This document shows, piece by piece, positions 9,345 through 17,501 of a stretch of DNA of 64,000 bases. A program made the position numbers and the translations under genes. Position 1 is the stretch's first letter, and each line of letters starts with the position of its first letter. Source of the DNA: Comamonadaceae bacterium G21597-S1 (GTDB lineage Bacteria; Pseudomonadota; Gammaproteobacteria; Burkholderiales; Burkholderiaceae_C); contig JAPWHR010000006.1 of NCBI GenBank assembly GCA_027214345.1, positions 248,001 to 312,000 on the forward strand, in the 5' to 3' direction. Below the pieces are notes generated by a model. The model ran no database searches, was not told the DNA's origin, and saw only the letters and a list, made by a program, of their open reading frames with translations.

Positions 9345-10457
9345 ATGGCCGTGACGGATCCGACCCGGGTGCGGCACATCGTATTCCTGCTGCCCGGCGA
9401 CCTGAATGCGCTGACCGGCGGTACCTTGTACGACCGCCGCATCATCGACGGACTGCGGCGCAGGGGCTGGCGGGTGGACCTGGTGGCGCTCGCGCCGGGT
9501 TTCCCCTGGCCCGACGCGGCGGCGCGCGATGCGGCCGCCGGCCGTGTCGCCGCCCTGCCGGACGGCAGCTGCGTGGTGGCCGATGGCCTGGCCTTCGGCG
9601 CCATGCCCGCCATCGCGCAGCAGCATGCGCACCGGTTGCGCTGGGTCGCGCTGGTGCACCATCCACTGGCGCTGGAAACCGGGCTGGATGCGGCGCAGCG
9701 CCGGCAGCTGTTCGACAGCGAACGGCACGCGCTGGCGGCGGCCCGTGGCGTCATCGTGACCAGTGTGTCGACCGCCCGCGCACTGGCCGCGTACGACGTG
9801 TCTCCCGAACGGGTCCGCGTCGTGCAGCCGGGCACCCGGCCGGTGCTGCGCGCAACGGCACGCGCTGCGCGGCGACGCCAGGCGACGGGCATATCGTTGT
9901 TGTGCGTGGCGTCGGTGACGCCGCGCAAGGGGCATGCGGACCTGATCGACGCGCTGGCCGGCCTGCAGGATCGGCACTGGAAGCTGCACTGTGTGGGCAG
10001 CCTGGCGCGCGATCCGGCCGCCGTGCACGACCTGCGTGCACGCATCGACGCCCACGGGCTGGGGAGACGCGTGGTGTTGCACGGCGAACTCGGCCACGCC
10101 GCGCTGCAGCGCCATTACGCCGTCGCCGACGCCTTCGTGCTGGCGTCGCACCACGAAGGGTATGGCATGGCCCTGGCCGAGGCGCTGGCCCACGGCCTGC
10201 CGGTGGTCAGCACCACGGCCGGTGCGATCGCGGACACGGTGCCGGCCAGTGCCGGCATGCTGGTGCCGCCCGCCGACGTGGATGGCTTGCGCATGGCTTT
10301 GGCGCGACTGCTCGACGAGCCTGACTGGCGCGCGAGCCTGGCCGCGGGCGCCCGTGCCGCGGCGCAGCAGTTGCCGCGCTGGCCGCAGGCCGTCACGCGT
10401 TTTGCCGAGGCGCTCGACGTGCTTGCCGACGGCACGCTGACTCTGGATGGGCGATGA
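9345..10457 (+). CDS. GT4-family glycosyltransferase
   Basis: A retaining GT-B glycosyltransferase of 370 residues. The C-terminal donor domain shows the EX7E signature, Glu271 to Glu279, in HHEGYGMALAEALAHGLPVVST, and the N-terminal acceptor domain has GGTLYDRRIIDGLRRRGW. It has no signal peptide or membrane segment, so it should work in the cytosol. Neighbours are a PTPS-fold gene and a methyltransferase, with which it shares a 4-base ATGA overlap. A pterin-like acceptor is the most economical hypothesis; sugar donor unknown. Confidence 0.87.
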   Translation: MAVTDPTRVRHIVFLLPGDLNALTGGTLYDRRIIDGLRRRGWRVDLVALAPGFPWPDAAARDAAAGRVAALPDGSCVVADGLAFGAMPAIAQQHAHRLRWVALVHHPLALETGLDAAQRRQLFDSERHALAAARGVIVTSVSTARALAAYDVSPERVRVVQPGTRPVLRATARAARRRQATGISLLCVASVTPRKGHADLIDALAGLQDRHWKLHCVGSLARDPAAVHDLRARIDAHGLGRRVVLHGELGHAALQRHYAVADAFVLASHHEGYGMALAEALAHGLPVVSTTAGAIADTVPASAGMLVPPADVDGLRMALARLLDEPDWRASLAAGARAAAQQLPRWPQAVTRFAEALDVLADGTLTLDGR

Positions 10458-11356
10458 CGGCCTTCACGTCCGGCTGGCTGGCGCTGCGCGAACCCTTCGA
10501 TGTGGCGGCGCGCGACGCGGCCTGGCCGGCATTTGCCGCGCAGTGCGGCGACCTGCGCCGGCGGGCGACGCACGGTGCACGGCCGCTCGCGGTGGTCGAC
10601 CTGGCCTGCGGCAGCGGCGCCAATGTGCGTGCGCTGGCGCCGAGGATCGGCGGTTGGCAACGTTGGCAATTGCTCGACCACGATCCGGCGCTGCTGACCG
10701 AGGTCCCGCGCGCGATGGCCGGCTGGGCCCGGGAACAGGGTTATCGTGTCCAGGCCGGTTCCGGCCCGCGTGACGTGTTGCGCGTCGAGGCGCCGCAGCT
10801 GCGCGTCGATCTGGTGCGCTGCTGTGTCGACCTGGCGCGCATGCCCGACACCATGGCGTTTGCGCAGGTGGATCTGGTCACCGCCTCCGCCTTGCTCGAT
10901 CTGGTCTCGGCGCCATGGCTCGACATGCTGCTCGCGCGCGTGCGCGCCAGTGGTGCGGCATGGTGGTGGGGCTTGAGCGTCGACGGACGCATCGACTGGG
11001 ACCCGGCGGATCCGGACGATGCGCTGGTGCACCGGTTGTTCGAACAGCACCAGCGACGCGACAAGGGTTTCGGTCCGGCGCTGGGCCCCGACGCCGTGCC
11101 GTATCTGCGCCAGCGCCAGGCGGTGGTCGGCTGCACGGTGCTGGAAGCGCGCAGCGACTGGGTCATCGAGGGGGCACGCGCCGGCACCGGCGCGTCGGCC
11201 ATGCTCGAAGCGCTGGTCGCGGGCATGGCGGATGCGGCGCTGGCGCAACAGCCCGCCGCCGCCGATGCGGTGCGGGCCTGGCAAGCCAGGCGCATGGCGC
11301 TTGTACGGCACACCCGGCTGGTGGTCGGGCACCTGGATGTCGCGGGTTTTGCCTGA
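10454..11356 (+). CDS. Class I SAM-dependent methyltransferase
   Basis: A 300-residue protein with a clear SAM-binding motif I, VVDLACGSGANVRAL (residues 48-62), and a following LLDHDPALL acidic-loop segment. The rest is poorly conserved against common families, so methyl acceptor and product are unknown. Its start overlaps the glycosyltransferase stop, indicating translational coupling. It converges on the RibD-type reductase gene 33 bases away. In context it may methylate the glycosylated pterin-like product. Confidence 0.8.
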   Translation: MTAFTSGWLALREPFDVAARDAAWPAFAAQCGDLRRRATHGARPLAVVDLACGSGANVRALAPRIGGWQRWQLLDHDPALLTEVPRAMAGWAREQGYRVQAGSGPRDVLRVEAPQLRVDLVRCCVDLARMPDTMAFAQVDLVTASALLDLVSAPWLDMLLARVRASGAAWWWGLSVDGRIDWDPADPDDALVHRLFEQHQRRDKGFGPALGPDAVPYLRQRQAVVGCTVLEARSDWVIEGARAGTGASAMLEALVAGMADAALAQQPAAADAVRAWQARRMALVRHTRLVVGHLDVAGFA

Positions 11357-11389
11357 TCGCCGTGCGCCACCGGGTCGACCCAGGGCCGG

Positions 11390-12310
11390 TCACGTCGCCG
11401 TCTGCGGCATGCGCATGTCCAGGTCCCACAACTGATCGCTGCCCAGCGTGTACATGTGGAATACCGGTCGGCGGCAGTCGCCCAGATGGTCCGGGCCCGG
11501 GAAGCGCAGTCCGGGGCGGCCGCTGCCGATGATCAGCGGCGCCACCGCCAGATGCAGCCGGTCCAGCGCGCCCTGGGCCAGGAAGCGGGACACGGTCACG
11601 CCGCCGCCTTCGACGAACAGCAGGCCCAGTCCACGCGCATGCAAGGCATCGAGCGCGGCCCCGATCCGCGGGGTGCCGTCGCTGCGCAGCAGGTCCGGCA
11701 CGGCGAGGACCCGTTGCGCGCCGACCAATTGCGTCGCCGCGTCCTGCCACCGCGCATCGCACATCCACCACACCGGCGACTGCGCGTCGGCCAGGCATCG
11801 CACGCCGGCAATGCGGCTGGCCAGCTGCAGTTGCGGATCGAACAGGATGCGCGCCGGATTGCGTCCCGGCACATGTCGCACCGTCAACTGCGGATCGTCG
11901 ATGGCCACGGTGCCCGCCCCGACGATGACCGCGTCGGCGAGCGCGCGCAAGCGGTGCAGATGGGTCAGGATGTCCGGCCCGTTGACAAAACGCGCATCGC
12001 CGGTGCGCGTGGCGATACAACCATCGAGGCTTTGCCCCAGCTGCGCGATCACCCAGGGGCGGGTGTCGGTGCGACAGTCCAGCAGGGGCTTGAGCAATGC
12101 AAACAGCGCGCGCGCCGGCGCCCCCGTCGCGTCTCCGAGCTGCCATCCTGTGGCGTCGTGGTGGACCAGTCCGGCGTGCGGGGACAGTTGCGCCGGTGCA
12201 CCGGACCTGCGCGCCTGGGCGATGGCCAGGCAGCCGGCCCACACCCGGTCGATCGGGTCGCCGGCACGGGCCGGCGCGGCGGGAGCGGCAGGGGAATCAT
12301 CCGGATGCAT
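11390..12310 (-). CDS. RibD C-terminal/DHFR-family reductase
   Basis: A 306-residue protein of the RibD reductase (dihydrofolate reductase-like) family. From about residue 90 it shows WVIAQLGQSLDGCIATR, then RALADAVIVGAGTVAIDDPQL, and later LLFVEGGGVTVSRFLAQGALD, the NADPH-site EGG loop. The N-terminal 85 residues are an extra segment unlike the deaminase domain of bifunctional RibD. No riboflavin genes are nearby; it faces the PTPS/GT/methyltransferase run and probably belongs with it, reducing a pterin or pyrimidine intermediate (inference). The acyltransferase gene lies 105 bases upstream on the same strand. Confidence 0.87.
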   Translation of the reverse strand: MHPDDSPAAPAAPARAGDPIDRVWAGCLAIAQARRSGAPAQLSPHAGLVHHDATGWQLGDATGAPARALFALLKPLLDCRTDTRPWVIAQLGQSLDGCIATRTGDARFVNGPDILTHLHRLRALADAVIVGAGTVAIDDPQLTVRHVPGRNPARILFDPQLQLASRIAGVRCLADAQSPVWWMCDARWQDAATQLVGAQRVLAVPDLLRSDGTPRIGAALDALHARGLGLLFVEGGGVTVSRFLAQGALDRLHLAVAPLIIGSGRPGLRFPGPDHLGDCRRPVFHMYTLGSDQLWDLDMRMPQTAT

Positions 12311-12415
12311 GGGCAGGCTGTGCGCGCGGGTGCAGCGCCTCGGTCAAGGGACTGTCGCATTCGTCAGGCATTACGGGCGTCGGATCGCGGCCTGCGGCCG
12401 GACCCGGCGTCGGGA

Positions 12416-13315
12416 TCAGTATCGCAGACCGGCAGGCGGCTCATGCGTGTCCGTGGCCGCTGCTTCGATCAGGGCGCTGGCGCGCGCCAGGATGGTCTGG
12501 CGCATGTCGGCGGAACGGTGCGCATGCAGCGCGATGGGCGCGCCGAAGGCGACCCGGGCCGGCAATGCCTGGTACGGCCGCCAGAGCAGTTGCAGCGCCG
12601 CGGCCAGCTTGTTCCGGTTGTCCTCGCCCGTGCGCAGCCGTGTCAGCGGATGGTGCAAGGCCTGCGCCGACACCACCTGGCCCACGATGGCCGGAACGAC
12701 CCGGGTGCCCGGGACCGCGCGCACCCACAAGGCAAAACTGCTCGACCAGCCGGCCAGTGCGTCGACAGCCGGCCCGGCGCCGACGGCGACCGGGTCGGGT
12801 TCGATGGCGCCCGCCGGAAAGGTCAACAAGGCACCGCCCTGGCGCAGGTGCTCGATGCCGGCACGCACCGTCCGCATGCGGGACGGGCCTTGGCCCGATG
12901 CGAATATCAGCCGGGACGCGACATGGGGCATGGCGCGCAGGAATGGGCGGTCGAGCGCGATCACGCGCAGGTCGGCGCGCATGTGCAGGCTCGCGAACAG
13001 CGCGGTGGTGTCGGTCATGCCGGGGTGGTTCGCCAGCACCAGCAGCGGCCCGTTGGCCGGGATGTGTGCGCTCCCGTCCACCCGCAGGCCACCGGCCAGC
13101 CCTTGCATCAGCCAGATGCTGGCCGCGGCCAGCCCGATCGTGTCCACCCGGTCGTCGAATTGCCGCACGGTTCCGGCGAAACGCCGCGCCAGCGGGCGCA
13201 GCACGGAATCCAGCCAGGTGCCGCGCGACGTGGCAAGGCCCAGCGCATCGCGCAGGTCCGCCAGGCAGAGATCGACCAGGGGGTCTTCGTCGCGCAAGGG
13301 GCCGCGTGTTGCCAT
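12416..13315 (-). CDS. PlsC-type 1-acylglycerol-3-phosphate acyltransferase-like protein
   Basis: A 299-residue acyltransferase with the HX4D catalytic motif in LANHPGMTD (His97, Asp102), a downstream FPAGAIEPDP block in the place of the usual EG block, and VVPAIVGQVV near the third conserved region. It probably acylates a lysophospholipid or another alcohol at the membrane. The start MATRGPL was chosen because codons upstream overlap the amidotransferase gene. Both neighbours are on the same strand; a functional link to either is not obvious. Confidence 0.8.
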   Translation of the reverse strand: MATRGPLRDEDPLVDLCLADLRDALGLATSRGTWLDSVLRPLARRFAGTVRQFDDRVDTIGLAAASIWLMQGLAGGLRVDGSAHIPANGPLLVLANHPGMTDTTALFASLHMRADLRVIALDRPFLRAMPHVASRLIFASGQGPSRMRTVRAGIEHLRQGGALLTFPAGAIEPDPVAVGAGPAVDALAGWSSSFALWVRAVPGTRVVPAIVGQVVSAQALHHPLTRLRTGEDNRNKLAAALQLLWRPYQALPARVAFGAPIALHAHRSADMRQTILARASALIEAAATDTHEPPAGLRY

Positions 13316-13365
13316 GTCGCAGTCGGGGTGCGCGATGCGGGGCTGACGCGCCGGCCCAGGCGCGG

Positions 13366-14181
13366 TCAGCCGCCGGCGATGGCCCGGGGCGCACCGGCCG
13401 CGGGCAGGGCGCACCCCTCGACGAAGGTGATGAACTCGCCCGGCTGCAGCGCGGTCCAGTTTTCGTTCGTGGTCAGCGGCTCGGTCACCACGATGGCCAG
13501 CCGGTCCTCCGGGCAGTTGTGCTGGGACAGGTCCATCTTGATGTCATCGTCGCGCAGATGCACCTCGGTGAAAGGATGCTGGCGCACCAGATAGTGCAGC
13601 TTGGTGCTGGCATGGGCCCACAAGGCCTGACCGTTGCTGAGCAGGAAGTTGAAGGTGCCGTGGGCGGCGATCTGCGGCACCAGCTCCTGCAGCGTCAGGC
13701 TCAGTTCGGCCACGCTGGGCACGCCGGCATGCGACTTGACGATTTCCTGCATCAGCCAGCAAAAGGCCAGCTCGCTGTCGGTGTCACCAACCGGGCGGAA
13801 GTTGCCATGCAGTGTGGGCGCATAGTTCTTGAGGTCGCCGTTGTGGGCGAACACCCAGTAGCGGCCCCACAACTCGCGCACGAACGGGTGGGCGTTCTCC
13901 AGCGTGATCGAACCCATGGTGGCCTTGCGCACGTGGGCGATCACGTTATGGCTCTTGATCGGGAAACTGCGCAGCATGTGCGCCAGCGGCGAGGTGGCGG
14001 CGCTTTCCTTGTCGACGAAGTGCCGGATGCCGCGCCCCGGCTTCTCGCCTTCGCTCTCGAAGAAGGCGATGCCCCAGCCATCGGCATGGTGGTCGGTGGC
14101 GCCTCCACGGCGTGCGAACCCGGTGAAACTGAGGGTCAGGCTGGCGGGAAGCCGGCTGTTCATTCCCAATAACTGGCACAT
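13366..14181 (-). CDS. Class II glutamine amidotransferase (YafJ/EgtC-like)
   Basis: An N-terminal-nucleophile glutaminase of 271 residues. Translation from this ATG gives MCQLLGMNS, exposing Cys2 as nucleophile after removal of Met, which fixes the start. Glutamine-binding signatures follow: VIAHVRKATMG, ENAHPF and FAHNGDL, then GDTDSELAF. There is no attached synthetase domain. Stand-alone members such as YafJ have unassigned roles, while EgtC removes gamma-glutamyl groups in ergothioneine synthesis; no other Egt genes are here. Confidence 0.9.
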   Translation of the reverse strand: MCQLLGMNSRLPASLTLSFTGFARRGGATDHHADGWGIAFFESEGEKPGRGIRHFVDKESAATSPLAHMLRSFPIKSHNVIAHVRKATMGSITLENAHPFVRELWGRYWVFAHNGDLKNYAPTLHGNFRPVGDTDSELAFCWLMQEIVKSHAGVPSVAELSLTLQELVPQIAAHGTFNFLLSNGQALWAHASTKLHYLVRQHPFTEVHLRDDDIKMDLSQHNCPEDRLAIVVTEPLTTNENWTALQPGEFITFVEGCALPAAGAPRAIAGG

Positions 14182-14269
14182 GGCGGATCCGAGTGAGGGG
14201 CGTTGGGGCGAACATTCGCCCGGCGCGGCCTGCTGACAGTTTAGCGGCGCGGGCCCGTGCGTCGCGGAA

Positions 14270-15763
14270 CTATTGCCCGGATTGTTGTTGCGCCGCCGCA
14301 TCCGGCGGCGCCCGCAACTGCCAGGCCGCCAGCATGGCCAGTGCGCACAAGGCGGTCAGCATCAGGAACGACTCGTTGAAGGCGGCCAGCCGGGCCGGGC
14401 TGCTGGCCACGGTCGACAAATCGTCGCCATGGGCGGCCAGGCGCCATTCCAGCACGATGCCGCACAGGCTGACGCCAGCCGACCCGCCGAGCATGCGCAT
14501 GAAGTTGATCGCGCTGGCGCCCTGCGCGATCAGGTCCGGGCGCAGCCCGCGCATCGCGCCCAGGTTCAGCGACGGCAGGATGAAGCCCAGTCCGATGCGG
14601 CCCAGCACGGTGAATGCGACCACGTACCAGATCGGCGTGCCCAGCGTCACCACCAGGATCAGCGCGAACGACAGCGCCAGCAAGCCCAGGCCCAGGCTGA
14701 CCATGATATGGGTCGACACCTTGTCCGCCATCCGGCCGGTCAGCCCGATCGTCATCGCCAGCACCAGGCCCGATGGCAGCAGGATGCCGCCCACGAAGGA
14801 CGCCGACAGCTGCAGGCCCAGTTGCAGGTAGACCGGCAGCAGGTAGGTCGAGCCGAACAAGGCCATGCCGTAGATGAAGGCGACGACGCTGCCCATGGCG
14901 AAGCGGGGGTCCGCGAACAAGGCCTGGTTCATCAATGGCGAGCCCTGTTCGCCGCGCGCCATGGCCTGGCTCAACGTGCGCTGGCGTTGGATGAAGCAGG
15001 CGATGACGACGACGGCCGCGGCGAACAACGTGAAGGTCGTGGCACCCGCGCCCTGGTGCAGCTGAACCAGGGCGTTGAGCAGGCACATCGTGCCGGCGCC
15101 CGCCATCAGCAGGCTCGGCCAGTCCATCGTGGCCGCGCCGCTGCTGGCGGTCACGCCGCCTGGCGCCGAGGTCGGCACGAAACGCGCCGACATCCACAGC
15201 GAGACCAGGCAGAACGGCACGACCATGAAGAAGATCGAGCGCCAGCCGAACCAGTCGACCAGCACGCCGCCCAGGCTCGGACCCAGTGCCGGCGCCAGCA
15301 CCACGCCGGTGCCGAAGATGCCCATGGCACGCCCCTGCTCGTGCGAGCCGAACGCGCGCATGATGACGATGGCCGGGATCGGCTGCACCACGCCGGCGGC
15401 CAGCCCCTCGGCGACACGGGCGGCCAGCACCAGTTCGAAGTTGTTGGCGAAGCCGCCGGCCACGCCGCCGAGCAGCAGCAGCCACATGGTTCCGGCATAG
15501 GTGCGGCGGTAGCCGAAACGCCCCAGCAACCAGGGCGTGGTCAGCATGGACACGGTCATCGCCATCATGAAGCCGGAGGCCACCCACTGCGCCCGTTCCT
15601 GGCCGATCGTGAAATGCGCGCTCAGGTCGGGTACGGCGACGTTGATGATGGTCGAGGACATGATGGCCGCGACCGAGCCGGTCATGACGGCCAGCAGCAA
15701 CAGCCAGCGATAACGCGCGCCGTAACGCTCGCGCAGCTCGGGCAGGGTGCTGGCGCGACTCAT
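14270..15763 (-). CDS. DHA2-family MFS multidrug exporter (EmrB-like)
   Basis: A 497-residue permease with about 14 hydrophobic helices. It starts RYRWLLLLAVMTGSVAAIMSSTIINVAVPDL and includes the WVASGFMMAMTVSMLTTPWLLGRFGYRR motif A region, features typical of DHA2 drug:H+ antiporters. There is no adjacent EmrA-type fusion protein or outer-membrane factor, so it may act alone across the inner membrane. It is preceded by a 4-oxalocrotonate tautomerase-like gene 93 bases upstream on the same strand. Confidence 0.92.
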   Translation of the reverse strand: MSRASTLPELRERYGARYRWLLLLAVMTGSVAAIMSSTIINVAVPDLSAHFTIGQERAQWVASGFMMAMTVSMLTTPWLLGRFGYRRTYAGTMWLLLLGGVAGGFANNFELVLAARVAEGLAAGVVQPIPAIVIMRAFGSHEQGRAMGIFGTGVVLAPALGPSLGGVLVDWFGWRSIFFMVVPFCLVSLWMSARFVPTSAPGGVTASSGAATMDWPSLLMAGAGTMCLLNALVQLHQGAGATTFTLFAAAVVVIACFIQRQRTLSQAMARGEQGSPLMNQALFADPRFAMGSVVAFIYGMALFGSTYLLPVYLQLGLQLSASFVGGILLPSGLVLAMTIGLTGRMADKVSTHIMVSLGLGLLALSFALILVVTLGTPIWYVVAFTVLGRIGLGFILPSLNLGAMRGLRPDLIAQGASAINFMRMLGGSAGVSLCGIVLEWRLAAHGDDLSTVASSPARLAAFNESFLMLTALCALAMLAAWQLRAPPDAAAQQQSGQ

Positions 15764-15856
15764 GACGGCTCCCCCGGCGGGCGTGCCGGTCCGGTCGCGG
15801 TGCGACGCGGGCGGGCGCGGGCGGGATCCGGTGCGCGGCGCTCCGCGCGCATCGGA

Positions 15857-16048
15857 TCAGCTACGCGGTTCAGACCACAATTTCCCGCCGGTGGCCCAGT
15901 TCTCGCGCTTGACGTCGGTGATCAGGATGTCGACCGACTCGGGCGAGCCGCCCAGCACCTCGACCGTGATGCGGGTGATTTCCTGCACCAGCTTCTTCTT
16001 CTGCTCGACGGTACGGCCTTCCATCATTTCGATGTGGTAGGTGGGCAT
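15857..16048 (-). CDS. 4-oxalocrotonate tautomerase-family protein
   Basis: A 63-residue protein whose Met is followed by Pro, giving the N-terminal Pro1 catalytic base after Met removal (PTYHIEMMEGR). Arg11 of the family is kept in EGRT, but the Arg39 position reads Asp (SPESVDILITD) and Phe50 is Trp. Members with such changes still form the beta-alpha-beta hexamer and can tautomerise other enols or dehalogenate. It sits between two MFS permease genes on the same strand, so a transported enolisable compound is plausible. The start is fixed by the Met-Pro. Confidence 0.9.
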   Translation of the reverse strand: MPTYHIEMMEGRTVEQKKKLVQEITRITVEVLGGSPESVDILITDVKRENWATGGKLWSEPRS

Positions 16049-16126
16049 GGGATCGGACTCCTTGTGGTTGGACGGGTTGACAGGGGACCGGCGCACGGGC
16101 GCGCCAGTGCCGGGACGGTTCGGTGT

Positions 16127-17317
16127 TCAGGCGGCTCCGGCGACTGGCGTGGTGGCCGCGGGTTCCTGCGGCAGCCAGCTCACGATGAAGGCCGAGCAGC
16201 AGGCGATCACCGCCATCGCGATCAGCAGGCTGTCGAAGCCGGCGGACTTCACCGTCGGCCCCAGTGAATATACCGCCAGCGACGCGACGCCGAACGACAC
16301 GGCCAGTCGCATGCCGGACACCCGCGAGCGGTAGGCGTCGTCGACGTACCGCACCACCATCGCGTCGGTGAACGGGATCGCGCCGAAGATGGTGACCATG
16401 AAGCCGACCTGCAGCCAGAACAGCCACCAGCCCTGGGCCTGGGCCGCGAGCAGGAACATCGGGATCTGCAGCAGCACGATCGCCAGGTACAGGCGCTTGA
16501 TCGCGAAGCGGTCGATCAGCCGACCCATGATCACCTGCGAGAACGCGGCCATGGCGTAGACGGCGGACAACATCACGCCCAGTTGCGCCGGATCCTCGAC
16601 GATGCCGGTGAAGCGTTCGCGCAGCAGCTGCCCGTTGCCGTTGGTCGTGAAGTTGAACAGCAGGCTGCTGGTGATGGCGGCGAAGGTCATGACCATGAAC
16701 ATGCGCGCCATCTGCGCCTTGTCCAGGCCGACGCGGGCGCGCGTCGTGCGCCGCGCCGGCGACTCGGTCTCGGGCGGCGCCAGGCGCCAGAACAACCAGC
16801 CGCAGACCAGCGACACCAGGCCGGGGACCACGAACGCCGCGCGCCAGCCGACATACTTGACCATGAAGCCGGTCAGGATGGCGGCGAAGGCAATACCCAT
16901 GTTGCCGGCCAGCCCGTTGATGCCGATCGTCAGCCCCGGCTTGGCGGCGTGCTGGAGCAACATCGGAATACCCACCGGATGGTAGATGGCCGAGAACAGC
17001 CCCAGCACCGACAGTGCGATGGCCATCTGCCAGGCGTTCTGCACCAGCGCGCACAACAGCGCCGATGCGCCCATGCCGAAGTAGAACACCAGCATCATCG
17101 AGCGCCGTCCCCACAGGTCGCCCAGCCGCCCGGCCGGCACCGAGCCCAGGCCGAACATCAGGAAGGCGCCGGCGCTGTAGGGCATGAGGTCTTCCCAGTG
17201 CGCGAAACCGAAGTCGACCGCCACGCTGGCCACGGCGGTGGCGAAGATCAGCAGGAACATGTGGTCCAGCGCATGGCCCAGGTTGAGCAGGAGCGAGGTC
17301 GCGCGTTGGAGCTGCAT
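16127..17317 (-). CDS. MFS permease
   Basis: A 396-residue major facilitator protein with about 12 hydrophobic segments and the motif A-like GRLGDLWGRRSMML. The first helix carries LNLGHALDHMFLLIFATAVASVAVDFG, a pattern seen in proteins annotated as fosmidomycin-resistance-like MFS transporters. Transport direction and substrate are unknown. It is the first gene of a minus-strand run leading into the tautomerase, and divergent from the MATE gene. Upstream in-frame codons were rejected because the first helix begins directly after MQLQRATS. Confidence 0.88.
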   Translation of the reverse strand: MQLQRATSLLLNLGHALDHMFLLIFATAVASVAVDFGFAHWEDLMPYSAGAFLMFGLGSVPAGRLGDLWGRRSMMLVFYFGMGASALLCALVQNAWQMAIALSVLGLFSAIYHPVGIPMLLQHAAKPGLTIGINGLAGNMGIAFAAILTGFMVKYVGWRAAFVVPGLVSLVCGWLFWRLAPPETESPARRTTRARVGLDKAQMARMFMVMTFAAITSSLLFNFTTNGNGQLLRERFTGIVEDPAQLGVMLSAVYAMAAFSQVIMGRLIDRFAIKRLYLAIVLLQIPMFLLAAQAQGWWLFWLQVGFMVTIFGAIPFTDAMVVRYVDDAYRSRVSGMRLAVSFGVASLAVYSLGPTVKSAGFDSLLIAMAVIACCSAFIVSWLPQEPAATTPVAGAA

Positions 17318-17501
17318 GGGGATGGCGGATCGGGGGAGGATGCGGCATTCTCGCGCAAGGCGCCGCGACGCGTGCAGCCAGGCCATCGTGGCGGTGCCGC
17401 GGACCGCGGTCCGATCGAGACGCCGCAGGGCAACACCTGCACCATGCCGGTGCGGCGACAATGCCGGCTCCCCCCAACCCTGTCCGACGAATTCCCGACC
17501 C

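Noticed and set aside
12416-14181. Inclusion of the acyltransferase and glutamine amidotransferase in the pterin-type cluster
   Set aside because: Same strand as the RibD-type gene but spacings of 50-105 bases and no biochemical link; left as an open possibility, not called.
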